This document shows, one piece after another, positions 8,917 to 16,969 of a stretch of DNA of 64,000 nt (the stretch's first letter is position 1; each line of letters opens with the position of its first letter). The notes beneath the pieces are model-generated. The model was not told where the DNA came from. It saw only the letters and a list, made by a program, of their open reading frames with translations, and made no database searches. Location: contig DFLT01000006.1 in the NCBI GenBank assembly GCA_002375465.1, positions 1 to 64,000 of the forward strand. Direction: 5' to 3'. Origin of the DNA: Alphaproteobacteria bacterium UBA3612 (GTDB lineage Bacteria > Pseudomonadota > Alphaproteobacteria > Sphingomonadales > Sphingomonadaceae). A program made the position numbers and the translations under genes.

Positions 8917-9957
8917 ATGCAAAGACGCATCGGTTTCATCTCGCTCGGCGCCGTCCTGCTTGCCCTGCCAGGATGCGCCGCGGGTGGCACGCCGGAAGGG
9001 AGCGGCCTGGCCACACATCTGGTCGCCGGCAACGACCTTCCCGTGACCGAGACACCGCTGGTCCAGGATGACGGGCGGCTTCGCTTCGTTATCGTGGGCG
9101 ATCGCACGGGGGGCCATCGGCCCGGCATATTCAGTCGCGCCATGCAGCAGATCAATCTGCTGCAACCCGAATTCGTGATCAGCGTCGGCGATCATATCGA
9201 AGGCTACACAGAAGACACGGCGGAGATCGACCGCCGGTGGGACGAGGTCGAAACGGCAATCGATACGCTGGAAATGCCCTTCTTTCACGTCGTCGGCAAT
9301 CACGATATCAGCAATCTGTCGATGCGGGAGATATGGTACCGTCGGCTGGGGCGGGACTATTACCATTTCATCTACAAGGGCGTGTTGTTCATTGCTCTCA
9401 ATACCGAGGACCCCCCGGCGTCCGGCAGCGAGCGGCGAAAGCTGGCCAGCATGGCCGACCCGGAGGATCTGAAGCGGGTCTTTGCCGCGATGCAGGGCGA
9501 TCCTGACGCCGCCGAAGCGCTGTTCTCCCGCGAGCCCCGTCTGGGGGAGCTTGCAAAGAAACTTTCCGGCTCGGAACGCATAGGCATCAGCCAGGCGCAA
9601 TTGGATTATGTCGCAGAGGCATTGGCGCAAAACCCCGACCCCCGATGGACGTTCGTCCTGATGCATCGTCCGGCATGGCGGACCAATTCGCCTGAGTTCG
9701 CTAGGATCGAGGCCATGCTTGAGGGGCGGCCTTACACCGTGCTGGCGGGCCATTATCATTCCTACGCCCACGAGCAACGGCTGGGGCGCGATTACATCAT
9801 AACCGGAACTACCGGTGGCACACAGCAGGCCAATCCGGACAGCCCCGGCACAATGGATCACGTCATACAGGTGACGATGACCGAAGATGGCCCACGCATG
9901 GCCAACATCACACTTGACGGACTTTCCGGCAAGGAGGGTCCGCAGCAGACGGAATAA
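8917..9957 (+). CDS. Lipoprotein metallophosphoesterase
   Basis: A calcineurin-like phosphoesterase with the metal motifs GDRTGGH, GDHIEG, GNHD and GHYHSY in the expected order. ATG 8917 gives a lipoprotein signal peptide (MQRRIGFISLGAVLLALPGC) with lipobox LPGC, so it should be anchored in an envelope membrane facing the periplasm. An upstream ATG at 8899 is possible but adds only six residues. The gene starts 40 bases after the receptor stop and is probably co-transcribed with it. It likely removes phosphate from a substrate that the receptor brings in; phosphomonoester or diester specificity cannot be told. Confidence 0.88.
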   Translation: MQRRIGFISLGAVLLALPGCAAGGTPEGSGLATHLVAGNDLPVTETPLVQDDGRLRFVIVGDRTGGHRPGIFSRAMQQINLLQPEFVISVGDHIEGYTEDTAEIDRRWDEVETAIDTLEMPFFHVVGNHDISNLSMREIWYRRLGRDYYHFIYKGVLFIALNTEDPPASGSERRKLASMADPEDLKRVFAAMQGDPDAAEALFSREPRLGELAKKLSGSERIGISQAQLDYVAEALAQNPDPRWTFVLMHRPAWRTNSPEFARIEAMLEGRPYTVLAGHYHSYAHEQRLGRDYIITGTTGGTQQANPDSPGTMDHVIQVTMTEDGPRMANITLDGLSGKEGPQQTE

Positions 9958-9995
9958 GCCCAGGGTGCCCCGCGCCCAACTCCCATTCAATCTTC

Positions 9996-10802
9996 ATGAA
10001 AGACACGCCATTGCCCCCCATTTCCACCGACCTTCGCCCGCATCTTGCATCGCCGTCGACTGCAGTCATCGTCACGGGCGCAGCGTCCGGCATCGGACTC
10101 GCCTCTGCGCGGGCGGTGGCGGCGGTCGGGCGGCCGGTGGCATTATGGGACATTAACGGCACAGCCGCCGAGGCCGCCGCTACGGCAATAGCGGAAGAAT
10201 TCGGTGTGCCCACCTGCGTGGCAACAGTCGATCTGCGGGATGCAGCGGCCATTGGCCCGGCGCTGGAGCAGGCGCGGCAGGCGCTGCCGGCGATCGGGGG
10301 GCTGGTGCACGCGGCGGGCGTCGTCGATACAGGGTCGCTTGAGGGGATCACGGCGGACAATTGGGACGCGGGGATCAACGTGCACCTGCGGGCGCTGGCC
10401 CTCCTCGTACAGGCCATGCTGCCGGACTTGTCGGCCAATCCCGGTTCGGCGGTCGTGGCCATCGCGTCGATAAATGCCACGCTGGGGAATGCGACCAATC
10501 CCATCTACTCTGCGGCAAAGGGCGGCATGCTCTCGCTCGTGCGGTCGCTGGCCGACCGGCTGGCGCATGATGGTGTGCGCATAAACTCCCTTTCGCCGGG
10601 CATGATCGCGACGCCCATGATGCAGCCGACGCTCGACCATTTGCCAAAGGGACAATTGGAGCGCCGTGTGCTGATGGGACGCATGGGGGAGCCGGAGGAG
10701 ATTGGTCGCGTCGCGCGCTTCCTGCTATCCGACGAAGCGAGCTTTATCACCGCGGCGGAAATCGTCGTCGACGGCGGCAATATCTCGTCGCAGCGCCAAT
10801 AG
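9996..10802 (+). CDS. Short-chain dehydrogenase/reductase
   Basis: A 268-residue classical SDR oxidoreductase. The Rossmann glycine motif is VTGAASGIG near the N-terminus; the catalytic Ser lies in VVAIASINA and the Tyr/Lys pair in YSAAK. The C-terminal motif SPGMIATPM and the ending AEIVVDGG are typical. There is no signal peptide, so it is cytoplasmic with NAD(P)H. It begins 38 bases after the phosphoesterase and lies in the same run. It may oxidise an alcohol released by the upstream hydrolases; that link is inference from position. Confidence 0.92.
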   Translation: MKDTPLPPISTDLRPHLASPSTAVIVTGAASGIGLASARAVAAVGRPVALWDINGTAAEAAATAIAEEFGVPTCVATVDLRDAAAIGPALEQARQALPAIGGLVHAAGVVDTGSLEGITADNWDAGINVHLRALALLVQAMLPDLSANPGSAVVAIASINATLGNATNPIYSAAKGGMLSLVRSLADRLAHDGVRINSLSPGMIATPMMQPTLDHLPKGQLERRVLMGRMGEPEEIGRVARFLLSDEASFITAAEIVVDGGNISSQRQ

Positions 10803-10847
10803 TCCGGCATGATCAGACACGCGACCCCCAGCTAAAGGAAATCGACA

Positions 10848-11852
10848 ATGCGCATTCCCGGCATCGCACTGGCCGCCACGGCGGCCCTCCTCGTCCTGCA
10901 GCCCTCGGCGGCGGCGGCGCGGAATATCATCCTTACCAATGACGATGGCCTGACGGGCAATGTCGTGGCGCTGTATCGCGCATTGAAGGATCAGGGGCAT
11001 GACGTAATCGTGTCCGTTCCCTGCAAGAACCAGAGCGGCATGGGCGCGGCGCTGCATATCGGCCGGGCGCTTGCCCCGCTGCAGGAGGACTGCCGCAACC
11101 AGGCCGCCCGTGCAGGTGACCCCGGGGCGGGACCGGTGACGCACGCCGACTATGCGGGCGGCGATTTCTACTATGTGGACGGGACGCCGGTCATGGCCCT
11201 GCTCTACGGCCTCGACGTCGTGGCGGACCGGCGCTGGAACGCACAGCCCGATCTGGTCCTGTCAGGCCCCAATGAGGGGCAGAATGTCGGCGCGATCGTC
11301 CTGAGTTCCGGCACGGTCAGCAATGCCCAGTTCGCAGCGATGCGCGGATTGCCCGCCATTGCCCTCAGCGGCGGCGCCGAAAGCCCCGGCGCGCAGGATC
11401 TGGTGACGCCACATTCTGAGGAGGTTGCGCGCCATTCGGTCAAATTGCTTCAGGCGCTTGAGGTCAATGCGGGCAGCGGTCCTTTGATGCCAACGGGCAT
11501 CGCTCTCAATGTGAATTTTCCGGATGATCTGACAGATGCCGAATGGAAGCTCACGCGTCTCGGCACCTATAACGCCTATAATGTTGGCTTCACCGACAAT
11601 CTCGCGGAAACGGCATCGCCGACCATGGTGGAGATGGCCCGCGAGCGCGGCATCGAGGTGCCCCCGCTTCCGGGCGTCAGCTTCGAATTCAACGATGCGG
11701 ATCCCGCGTCCGGCCAGCTTGACGACGAATCCATCGTCTACCGTCAGAATATCGCCATCAGTCCGATGCAGGCGGGTTATGCCCTATCGCCCGACGGCGA
11801 AACATGGCTCCGCTGGCAATTGGGCGACCTGCTGGCCAAGGATCTCAATTAG
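10848..11852 (+). CDS. Exported SurE-type 5'/3'-nucleotidase family phosphatase
   Basis: A 334-residue SurE-family protein. The core motifs are visible: ILTNDDGL (acidic metal site), KNQSGMGAALH, then SGPNEGQNVG and SSGTVSNAQFAA. Unlike the usual cytoplasmic SurE of about 250 residues, it starts with a signal peptide (MRIPGIALAATAALLVLQPSAAAA) and is longer, so it is probably periplasmic. AAAGGAA lies upstream of the start ATG. It is the last gene of the receptor run and its stop overlaps the end of the convergent PAP2 gene. It may hydrolyse imported nucleotides or other phosphoesters. Confidence 0.85.
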   Translation: MRIPGIALAATAALLVLQPSAAAARNIILTNDDGLTGNVVALYRALKDQGHDVIVSVPCKNQSGMGAALHIGRALAPLQEDCRNQAARAGDPGAGPVTHADYAGGDFYYVDGTPVMALLYGLDVVADRRWNAQPDLVLSGPNEGQNVGAIVLSSGTVSNAQFAAMRGLPAIALSGGAESPGAQDLVTPHSEEVARHSVKLLQALEVNAGSGPLMPTGIALNVNFPDDLTDAEWKLTRLGTYNAYNVGFTDNLAETASPTMVEMARERGIEVPPLPGVSFEFNDADPASGQLDDESIVYRQNIAISPMQAGYALSPDGETWLRWQLGDLLAKDLN

Positions 11853-12513
11853 CAGCGGATGCCGCCCCGACGGCCCCTCTGCCCGATTCAACTTCGGGCA
11901 GCGCGGCAGCGACCGCCCGGCCCGCCATTTTCACGAGGGCCTCGGCCACTACGCCGATCATCAGTCCCGCGGCTACGTCCGATGGATAGTGCGAGCAACG
12001 GGGGATCTGGGCGAGCGCCACTGCGCCAGCTGTAGATATGGCAAGCGTCTCATATTCGGGGTATTCCGTCGACAGCGCGCGCGCGACGGCGATTGACCCT
12101 GCGCTGTGTCCGGATGGAAAACTGGACCTTGCCTTACTGGTGTCTCGCCCGGCGTAGGGCTTGTGATCCTTCTCCGTCGCAGCACTGTTTGGGCGGGATC
12201 GTATGATCCTGTGCTTGATAAAGGTTTTCGCATGCGTGGCGACTTCGTGGGCGATCAACATGCGCACACCGGCACGCATCATGCGGCGATCACCGCGTAT
12301 CAGGCCCAAAACGGCAGTTCCGCCCGACAAGATCCGCAATTGTGGCTGGTCGCCGATCTGGCTGCACCAGGCCAGAGCCTTTACGGGCGCGCTGCTGCGA
12401 AAGGGCAAGGCAAGTTCGCATACCCTCTTGTCGATTTCCAGCAGTGGCTCCGCTACGTCCTGAAGGTCTTTATCTTCAAGATTTTTGCCTTCAGTGTCTT
12501 TGTCATCGCTCAT
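11845..12513 (-). CDS. PAP2-family phosphatase
   Basis: A type 2 phosphatidic-acid phosphatase family protein of about 222 residues. All three motifs are present: KHRIIRSRP (K-x6-RP), SFPSGHSAG and RCSHYPSDV (SR/C-x-x-H-x-x-x-D type). Hydrophobic helices surround them, so it is an inner-membrane lipid or undecaprenyl phosphatase. I prefer the ATG at 12513 (MSDDKD) over the one 12 codons upstream because the family N-terminus is short; no strong ribosome site decides. It is convergent with, and overlaps by 8 bases, the nucleotidase gene. Confidence 0.85.
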   Translation of the reverse strand: MSDDKDTEGKNLEDKDLQDVAEPLLEIDKRVCELALPFRSSAPVKALAWCSQIGDQPQLRILSGGTAVLGLIRGDRRMMRAGVRMLIAHEVATHAKTFIKHRIIRSRPNSAATEKDHKPYAGRDTSKARSSFPSGHSAGSIAVARALSTEYPEYETLAISTAGAVALAQIPRCSHYPSDVAAGLMIGVVAEALVKMAGRAVAAALPEVESGRGAVGAASAAN

Positions 12514-12632
12514 GTTCGATAGAACGGCGATCCGGCGGAATTGTGCCACTGAAAGCAGAACATTGGCTAGGATATGGGCCGGGGCGGAATTGCTCGCTGC
12601 CCGGCGGGTGACCCGGCAAATTCATGCGGCGT

Positions 12633-12986
12633 TTAGACCGTGAAGCTTTCCCCGCACCCGCACATGCCCTTCGCGTTCGGATTCTCGAACGTGAAGCCGG
12701 CGGTGAAATCGTCCTCCTGCCAGTCCATGCGGCTGCCGATCAGGTACAGGAGCGACGGGCCGTCCACATATAGCACGCCGGCGGGAGTCTCGACTTTCTC
12801 GTCGGCAGGCTCCGGCGTTTCGACATAATCGATGGAATAGGCGAGGCCGGAACAGCCGCGACGGGGCGTCGACAGGCGTACACCCGACGTGCCCTCTGGG
12901 GCGTCCTTCATCAATTCCTCGATGCGCGCCACCGCGCCCTCTGTCAGGGTGATGGGGGCGGGACGTTCGCGAACCTTAGTGGCCAT
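12633..12986 (-). CDS. sufA: Iron-sulfur carrier, SufA/HesB/IscA family
   Basis: An A-type iron-sulfur carrier of 117 residues. The conserved cysteines are present, one in RRGCSGLAY and two in MCGCGESF at the C-terminus. The start at 12986 (MATKVRERP) has an ideal AGGAGG six bases upstream. It is the last gene of the suf operon, 38 bases after sufT, and would deliver clusters assembled on SufBCD to target proteins in the cytoplasm. Confidence 0.93.
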   Translation of the reverse strand: MATKVRERPAPITLTEGAVARIEELMKDAPEGTSGVRLSTPRRGCSGLAYSIDYVETPEPADEKVETPAGVLYVDGPSLLYLIGSRMDWQEDDFTAGFTFENPNAKGMCGCGESFTV

Positions 12987-13024
12987 AATTTCCTCCTCGG
13001 TCGAAGCATCGCTTCGTTCGACCG

Positions 13025-13552
13025 TTAAAGCATTCCCAGTTCGAGCTTTGCCTCGTCCGACATCTTGGCCGGATCCCATGGCGGATCCCAGACCAGATTG
13101 ACCTCTGCACTACCGACGCCGGGAACAGCGCCCGTGCGGATTTCGACTTCTGCAGGCATCGACTCCGCCACCGGGCAATGCGGGGTGGTCAGCGTCATGG
13201 TGACGACGGCGTGGTCATCGACGATCTCGATACCGTAAATCAGACCCAGATCGTAGATGTTGACGGGAATTTCGGGATCGTAAATCTCGCGCAGCGTTTC
13301 GACGACCGCTTCGTAAAGCTCGCCGCCGGGCGCGCCCTTCACCGGGGTATTGGGCTGCGATTTCAGGAAACCGTCCAGATAATCCTTGCCGCGTTCGCCG
13401 CTCTTGTCGCCGTCCTTGTCCTTGCCCCGATCCGGGCCGTCGAACATGGGACTGGCGGCACGGTTCGTGGATTGCAGCGCCGGGTCCATGAAATCGTCCA
13501 TCGGTCCAGGCGCCATGGGACGCTCGCGATCCTTTTGCTGCTGTTCACTCAT
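13025..13552 (-). CDS. sufT: SufT/DUF59 iron-sulfur maturation protein
   Basis: A 175-residue MIP18/DUF59 family protein. A low-complexity, charged N-terminal extension (about 70 residues rich in D, K, G) precedes the DUF59 core: VVETLREIYDPEIPVNIYDL, then TLTTPHCP with the conserved Cys, and VNLVWDPPW. The start ATG overlaps the sufS stop by four bases (ATGA), giving translational coupling. In other bacteria SufT helps maturation of FeS proteins. The long charged extension is typical of alphaproteobacterial versions as far as I recall. Confidence 0.9.
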   Translation of the reverse strand: MSEQQQKDRERPMAPGPMDDFMDPALQSTNRAASPMFDGPDRGKDKDGDKSGERGKDYLDGFLKSQPNTPVKGAPGGELYEAVVETLREIYDPEIPVNIYDLGLIYGIEIVDDHAVVTMTLTTPHCPVAESMPAEVEIRTGAVPGVGSAEVNLVWDPPWDPAKMSDEAKLELGML

Positions 13553-14772
13553 CCGAAAATCCTTTGTACGCGCTCCAGGCCGGCCACGAGTTTCTCGACA
13601 TCCTCCGGCCCCGAATAAATGCCGAAACTGGCGCGGGCCGTGGCGGGTACGCCCAGCACGCGCATCAGGGGCTGGCAACAATGATGCCCGGCACGGATCG
13701 CCACCTGTTCCTCGTCCAATATGGTGGCGATGTCGTGCGGATGAACCCCCTGCATGGTAAAACTGACGATGCCGGTGCCGTCGTCGGGACCGTGGAGCGT
13801 CAGCGAATTGATCGCGCGCAGTGCCTCCCTCGCCTGCAAGGCAAGCGACCGCTCGTGCGCGTCGATGACATCCAGGCCGATGGAGTCGACATAATCGATG
13901 GCCGCATGCAGCCCCACGGCACCGACGATATGCGGCGTGCCCGCCTCGAACCGACCGGGCGGCGGGGCAAAGGTAGACCCTTCGAAGGTCACCTCCTCGA
14001 TCATGGATCCGCCGCCCTGATAGGGGGGCATCGCCTGCAATATGTCGCCCCGCGCCCACAGCACGCCGATTCCCGTGGGGCCGTACAGCTTGTGGCCGGA
14101 GAAGGTGTAGAAATCTGCGTCCAGCGCCTGCACATCCACCGGCAGGCGCGGTGCCGCCTGGCACCCGTCCACCAGCAGCTTTGCACCCACCGCATGGGCG
14201 GCGTCCGCTATTGGTTTCAGGTCGGTGATGCCGCCCAGCACGTTTGACACATGGGTTACGGCTACGATCTTCGTCCGCTCCGTGACCAGATCGGCTAGGG
14301 CGTCGGCGTCGATGCGGCGGTCCGCCGTCAGCGGCGCCACATCGATATGGGCACCAACCCGCTCCGCCAGCAATTGCCACGGCACGATGTTGGAATGATG
14401 TTCCAGCGCGGAAATCAGGATGCGGTCGCCCCGCCCCACATTGGCGCTGCCCCAGCTATAGGCGACCAGGTTGATCGCCTCCGTCGCGCCGCGCACAAAA
14501 ACGCACTCGCTGGCTTGCGGGGCATTGATGAAACGGGCCACCCGCTCCCGCGCCGCCTCGTACCGCTCCGTCATGGTGGCGGACCGGGCATAGACGCCGC
14601 GGTGAACGGTGGCATATTCCTCGCCATAAGCGCGGGTAATCGCGTCGATGACGACACCCGGCTTTTGCGCCGTCGCGGCCGAATCGAGATAGGACCAGCC
14701 CGGCGCCAGGCCGGGAAAATCGGCGCGATGGCTGGCAACCGCCGCAGGTGCGATGGCGGCGGCGGCTGTCAC
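13549..14772 (-). CDS. sufS: Cysteine desulfurase SufS
   Basis: A PLP-dependent class V aminotransferase-fold enzyme of 407 residues that supplies sulfur for cluster assembly. The PLP lysine is in TFSGHKLYGPTG and the persulfide-forming Cys in IRAGHHCCQPLM. The length matches SufS. No sufE gene is present in the window, so its sulfur acceptor must be encoded elsewhere or be SufA/SufU-like. It overlaps sufD and sufT by four bases on either side. Confidence 0.95.
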   Translation of the reverse strand: MTAAAAIAPAAVASHRADFPGLAPGWSYLDSAATAQKPGVVIDAITRAYGEEYATVHRGVYARSATMTERYEAARERVARFINAPQASECVFVRGATEAINLVAYSWGSANVGRGDRILISALEHHSNIVPWQLLAERVGAHIDVAPLTADRRIDADALADLVTERTKIVAVTHVSNVLGGITDLKPIADAAHAVGAKLLVDGCQAAPRLPVDVQALDADFYTFSGHKLYGPTGIGVLWARGDILQAMPPYQGGGSMIEEVTFEGSTFAPPPGRFEAGTPHIVGAVGLHAAIDYVDSIGLDVIDAHERSLALQAREALRAINSLTLHGPDDGTGIVSFTMQGVHPHDIATILDEEQVAIRAGHHCCQPLMRVLGVPATARASFGIYSGPEDVEKLVAGLERVQRIFG

Positions 14773-15881
14773 TTCACGCGTCCCAGCGCAGCGCGGGCAT
14801 CGGCGCCAAGCACGTCCCGCAACTCCGCATTTTCCACGGCCTCGAAAGCGTCCGCGACAAAGGCTTCGGTCAGCAGGTTACGCGCCTCGCTGGACGGAAT
14901 GCCCCGGCTGGCAAGATAGAATAGTGCATTCTTGTCCAACTCTCCGACGGTAGCGCCATGGGCACATTTCACGTCATCGGCGAAAATTTCCAGTTCCGGC
15001 TTCGCGTTCACCGTAGCCGTCCTGTCCAGCAGCAGGGCCTTCACATCTTCATTGGCGTCGGTCTGCTGCGCACCCCGCGCGACCTCTATGCGCCCGGCAA
15101 AGCTGGCCTGTGCCCGGTCGCCCGCCACCGTGCGCCAGGTCTGGCCGCTCGTGCCGCCAACGCCCTCGTGGCGAATGCGGCCGACAATGTCGAACACCTG
15201 CTTGCCGCCGGCAACCATCGTGCCATCGACATGGGCATCGGCCTCGTCGCCCAGCGTGAGTGCATATTCGCTGCGGACGGAGGCGGCATTGGCGATCATG
15301 CTGATCGACCCGTAATGCGCCGCTGTTTCCAGCGCGCCTGTCACGCTTTCCGTCCAGACGCCGCCCTGTTGCAGGACACGAACCGCGCGCCTGACCTTGC
15401 CGCGCATGCCGACATTCGCTGTGACGGCGACATTGGTCCAGCAATCGCCGCCGCCGACATAGGTCTCGACAACGCGAATCGCCTCGCCCGCCGGACAGTC
15501 GTAATGCAGGTCCAGATGCGCCTGACCGCCGCGTGCAAAGTGGATCAGGTGCACACGCTCGCCGGGTTGGGCAGTGACGCGGACGGCGCTGTGCCGTGCC
15601 GCAAGTGCACCCAGCGGCCCGCGTTCGGGCGCGTGCGCTTCGGCCTCGGTCGTGACATGACCCGGCGTCGGCCCCTGATCGATGAAACGGCCATCGACGA
15701 AGATCAGCAAGGGGCCGTCATGATCCGGGATCAGATAGGGGGAGGCGTCGGGCGCGGGGTCGTTGGCGGCATCGCGCGGGGATGCGTCCAAGGCCGCCTG
15801 GATCGCGCTCAGGTCTGACCAGCGCCAATCCTCATGCCGCTTCGGAAAGCCAAGCTCTTCAAGGCGTACGGGCAGGCTCAA
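14769..15881 (-). CDS. sufD: Fe-S cluster assembly scaffold SufD
   Basis: A 370-residue SufBD-family protein. The N-terminal part is divergent, and the C-terminal beta-helix core contains KCAHGATVGELD (in DDVKCAHGATVG) with the typical late LDKNALFYLASRG and EARNLLTEAF sequences. It forms the SufB-SufC2-SufD scaffold complex. Its start overlaps the sufC stop and its stop overlaps the sufS start, each by four bases. Confidence 0.94.
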   Translation of the reverse strand: MSLPVRLEELGFPKRHEDWRWSDLSAIQAALDASPRDAANDPAPDASPYLIPDHDGPLLIFVDGRFIDQGPTPGHVTTEAEAHAPERGPLGALAARHSAVRVTAQPGERVHLIHFARGGQAHLDLHYDCPAGEAIRVVETYVGGGDCWTNVAVTANVGMRGKVRRAVRVLQQGGVWTESVTGALETAAHYGSISMIANAASVRSEYALTLGDEADAHVDGTMVAGGKQVFDIVGRIRHEGVGGTSGQTWRTVAGDRAQASFAGRIEVARGAQQTDANEDVKALLLDRTATVNAKPELEIFADDVKCAHGATVGELDKNALFYLASRGIPSSEARNLLTEAFVADAFEAVENAELRDVLGADARAALGRVK

Positions 15882-16618
15882 GCTGCAATCCCCACATAGC
15901 CTTCGCGCTCCAGCTCTGCGGCCAGCTCCGGCCCGCCGGAACGGGTAATGCGACCGTCCTGCAGCACGTGAATCCGATCGGGCTTCACATAATCCAGCAG
16001 ACGCTGATAATGCGTGATCAGCAAGAACGACCGGCGCGGATCGCGCATGCGGTTGATGCCGTTCGCCACCACACGCAGCGCGTCGATGTCCAGACCTGAA
16101 TCCGTTTCATCCAGCAGCGCCAGTTTCGGCTGCAGCAGCGCCATCTGCACCATTTCGTTGCGCTTCTTCTCGCCGCCTGAAAAGCCGACGTTCACGCCGC
16201 GCTTCATGTGATCCATGCTCAGATCGAAGGCTTCCGCCTCCTCCCGCGCGGTCCGCATGAAATCGCCCGCCGAAACGGTATCTTCACCTCGGCTGGTGCG
16301 CTGCGCGTTCAGGGCGGTACGCAGGAAATTCAGGTTGGAAACGCCCGGAATCTCGACCGGGTATTGCAGACCCAGAAACAGCCCGGCCGCCGCACGCTCA
16401 TGCGGGTCCATGGTGAACAGATCCCTGCCATCCAGCGTGGCCGTGCCGTCCGTCACCTCATATCCGGCGCGTCCCGCCAGCACATAGGACAGGGTCGACT
16501 TACCAGACCCATTCGGCCCCATAATGGCGTGAACCTCCCCATCGGGCAGGTCGAGCGAAAGCCCCTTGATGATCGGCTTGTCACCGACGGAGGCGTGGAG
16601 ATTATTGATTGCGAGCAT
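15878..16618 (-). CDS. sufC: Fe-S cluster assembly ATPase SufC
   Basis: A 246-residue ABC-type ATPase. Walker A is GPNGSGKST, the signature FSGGEKKRNE is the form specific to SufC, and Walker B leads to LLDETDSGLDIDAL. It powers conformational change in the SufBCD scaffold. Its ATG at 16618 directly follows the TAA of the small unknown gene inserted after sufB, so its translation probably depends on readthrough or re-initiation from that gene. Confidence 0.96.
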   Translation of the reverse strand: MLAINNLHASVGDKPIIKGLSLDLPDGEVHAIMGPNGSGKSTLSYVLAGRAGYEVTDGTATLDGRDLFTMDPHERAAAGLFLGLQYPVEIPGVSNLNFLRTALNAQRTSRGEDTVSAGDFMRTAREEAEAFDLSMDHMKRGVNVGFSGGEKKRNEMVQMALLQPKLALLDETDSGLDIDALRVVANGINRMRDPRRSFLLITHYQRLLDYVKPDRIHVLQDGRITRSGGPELAAELEREGYVGIAA

Positions 16619-16969
16619 TTATTTACCAAACTGCTTTTGAAAAATGCGATGTCCCTGCATCATATCTGCATGTGCCTGATTTAGAATTCTCTTCATGTGT
16701 CCAATTGCGCCTTCAACTGGTTTGATTTGGGTTGCAACGGTCCTGGGGCTAGAACTTCCGAATTGAACAGAAGCTATCGCTGAAAATAGGCCCTGCTTTA
16801 ACTCTAAAATGGCAATTTTCATTTCGCTTAGGCCTCCCATTGGTCCAAAGATGCTACCAATAATCTTATCCTGCTTCTCAAAAATTTGAATCTGCGTTTC
16901 CATCAACTCTAGGTCGACAAGCATCAGGTCGATCTTCCGCTCAACTCGCCCTCTCGTAGCGAAAAGCAT
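16619..16969 (-). CDS. Unknown 116-residue protein inside the suf operon
   Basis: The ATG at 16969 overlaps the sufB TGA by one base (TGATG) and the TAA is immediately followed by the sufC ATG, so the gene is tightly coupled on both sides. The product starts [20 protein letters not shown] and has a probable coiled or helical region (ELMETQIQIFEKQDKII), no cysteine, no signal peptide and no motif I recognise. Two 60-base lines counted by hand are 42-43% G+C, clearly below the flanking suf genes, which suggests late acquisition. A frame reading upstream through the sufB end is an overlap artefact, so I use the coupled start. Confidence 0.7.
   Translation of the reverse strand: MLFATRGRVERKIDLMLVDLELMETQIQIFEKQDKIIGSIFGPMGGLSEMKIAILELKQGLFSAIASVQFGSSSPRTVATQIKPVEGAIGHMKRILNQAHADMMQGHRIFQKQFGK

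Noticed and set aside
13025..14380. Very long minus-strand frame covering the sufS region in front of sufT
   Set aside because: The part over sufS is rich in Arg, Gly and Cys and has no family content; only the last 175 residues from 13552 are real SufT.
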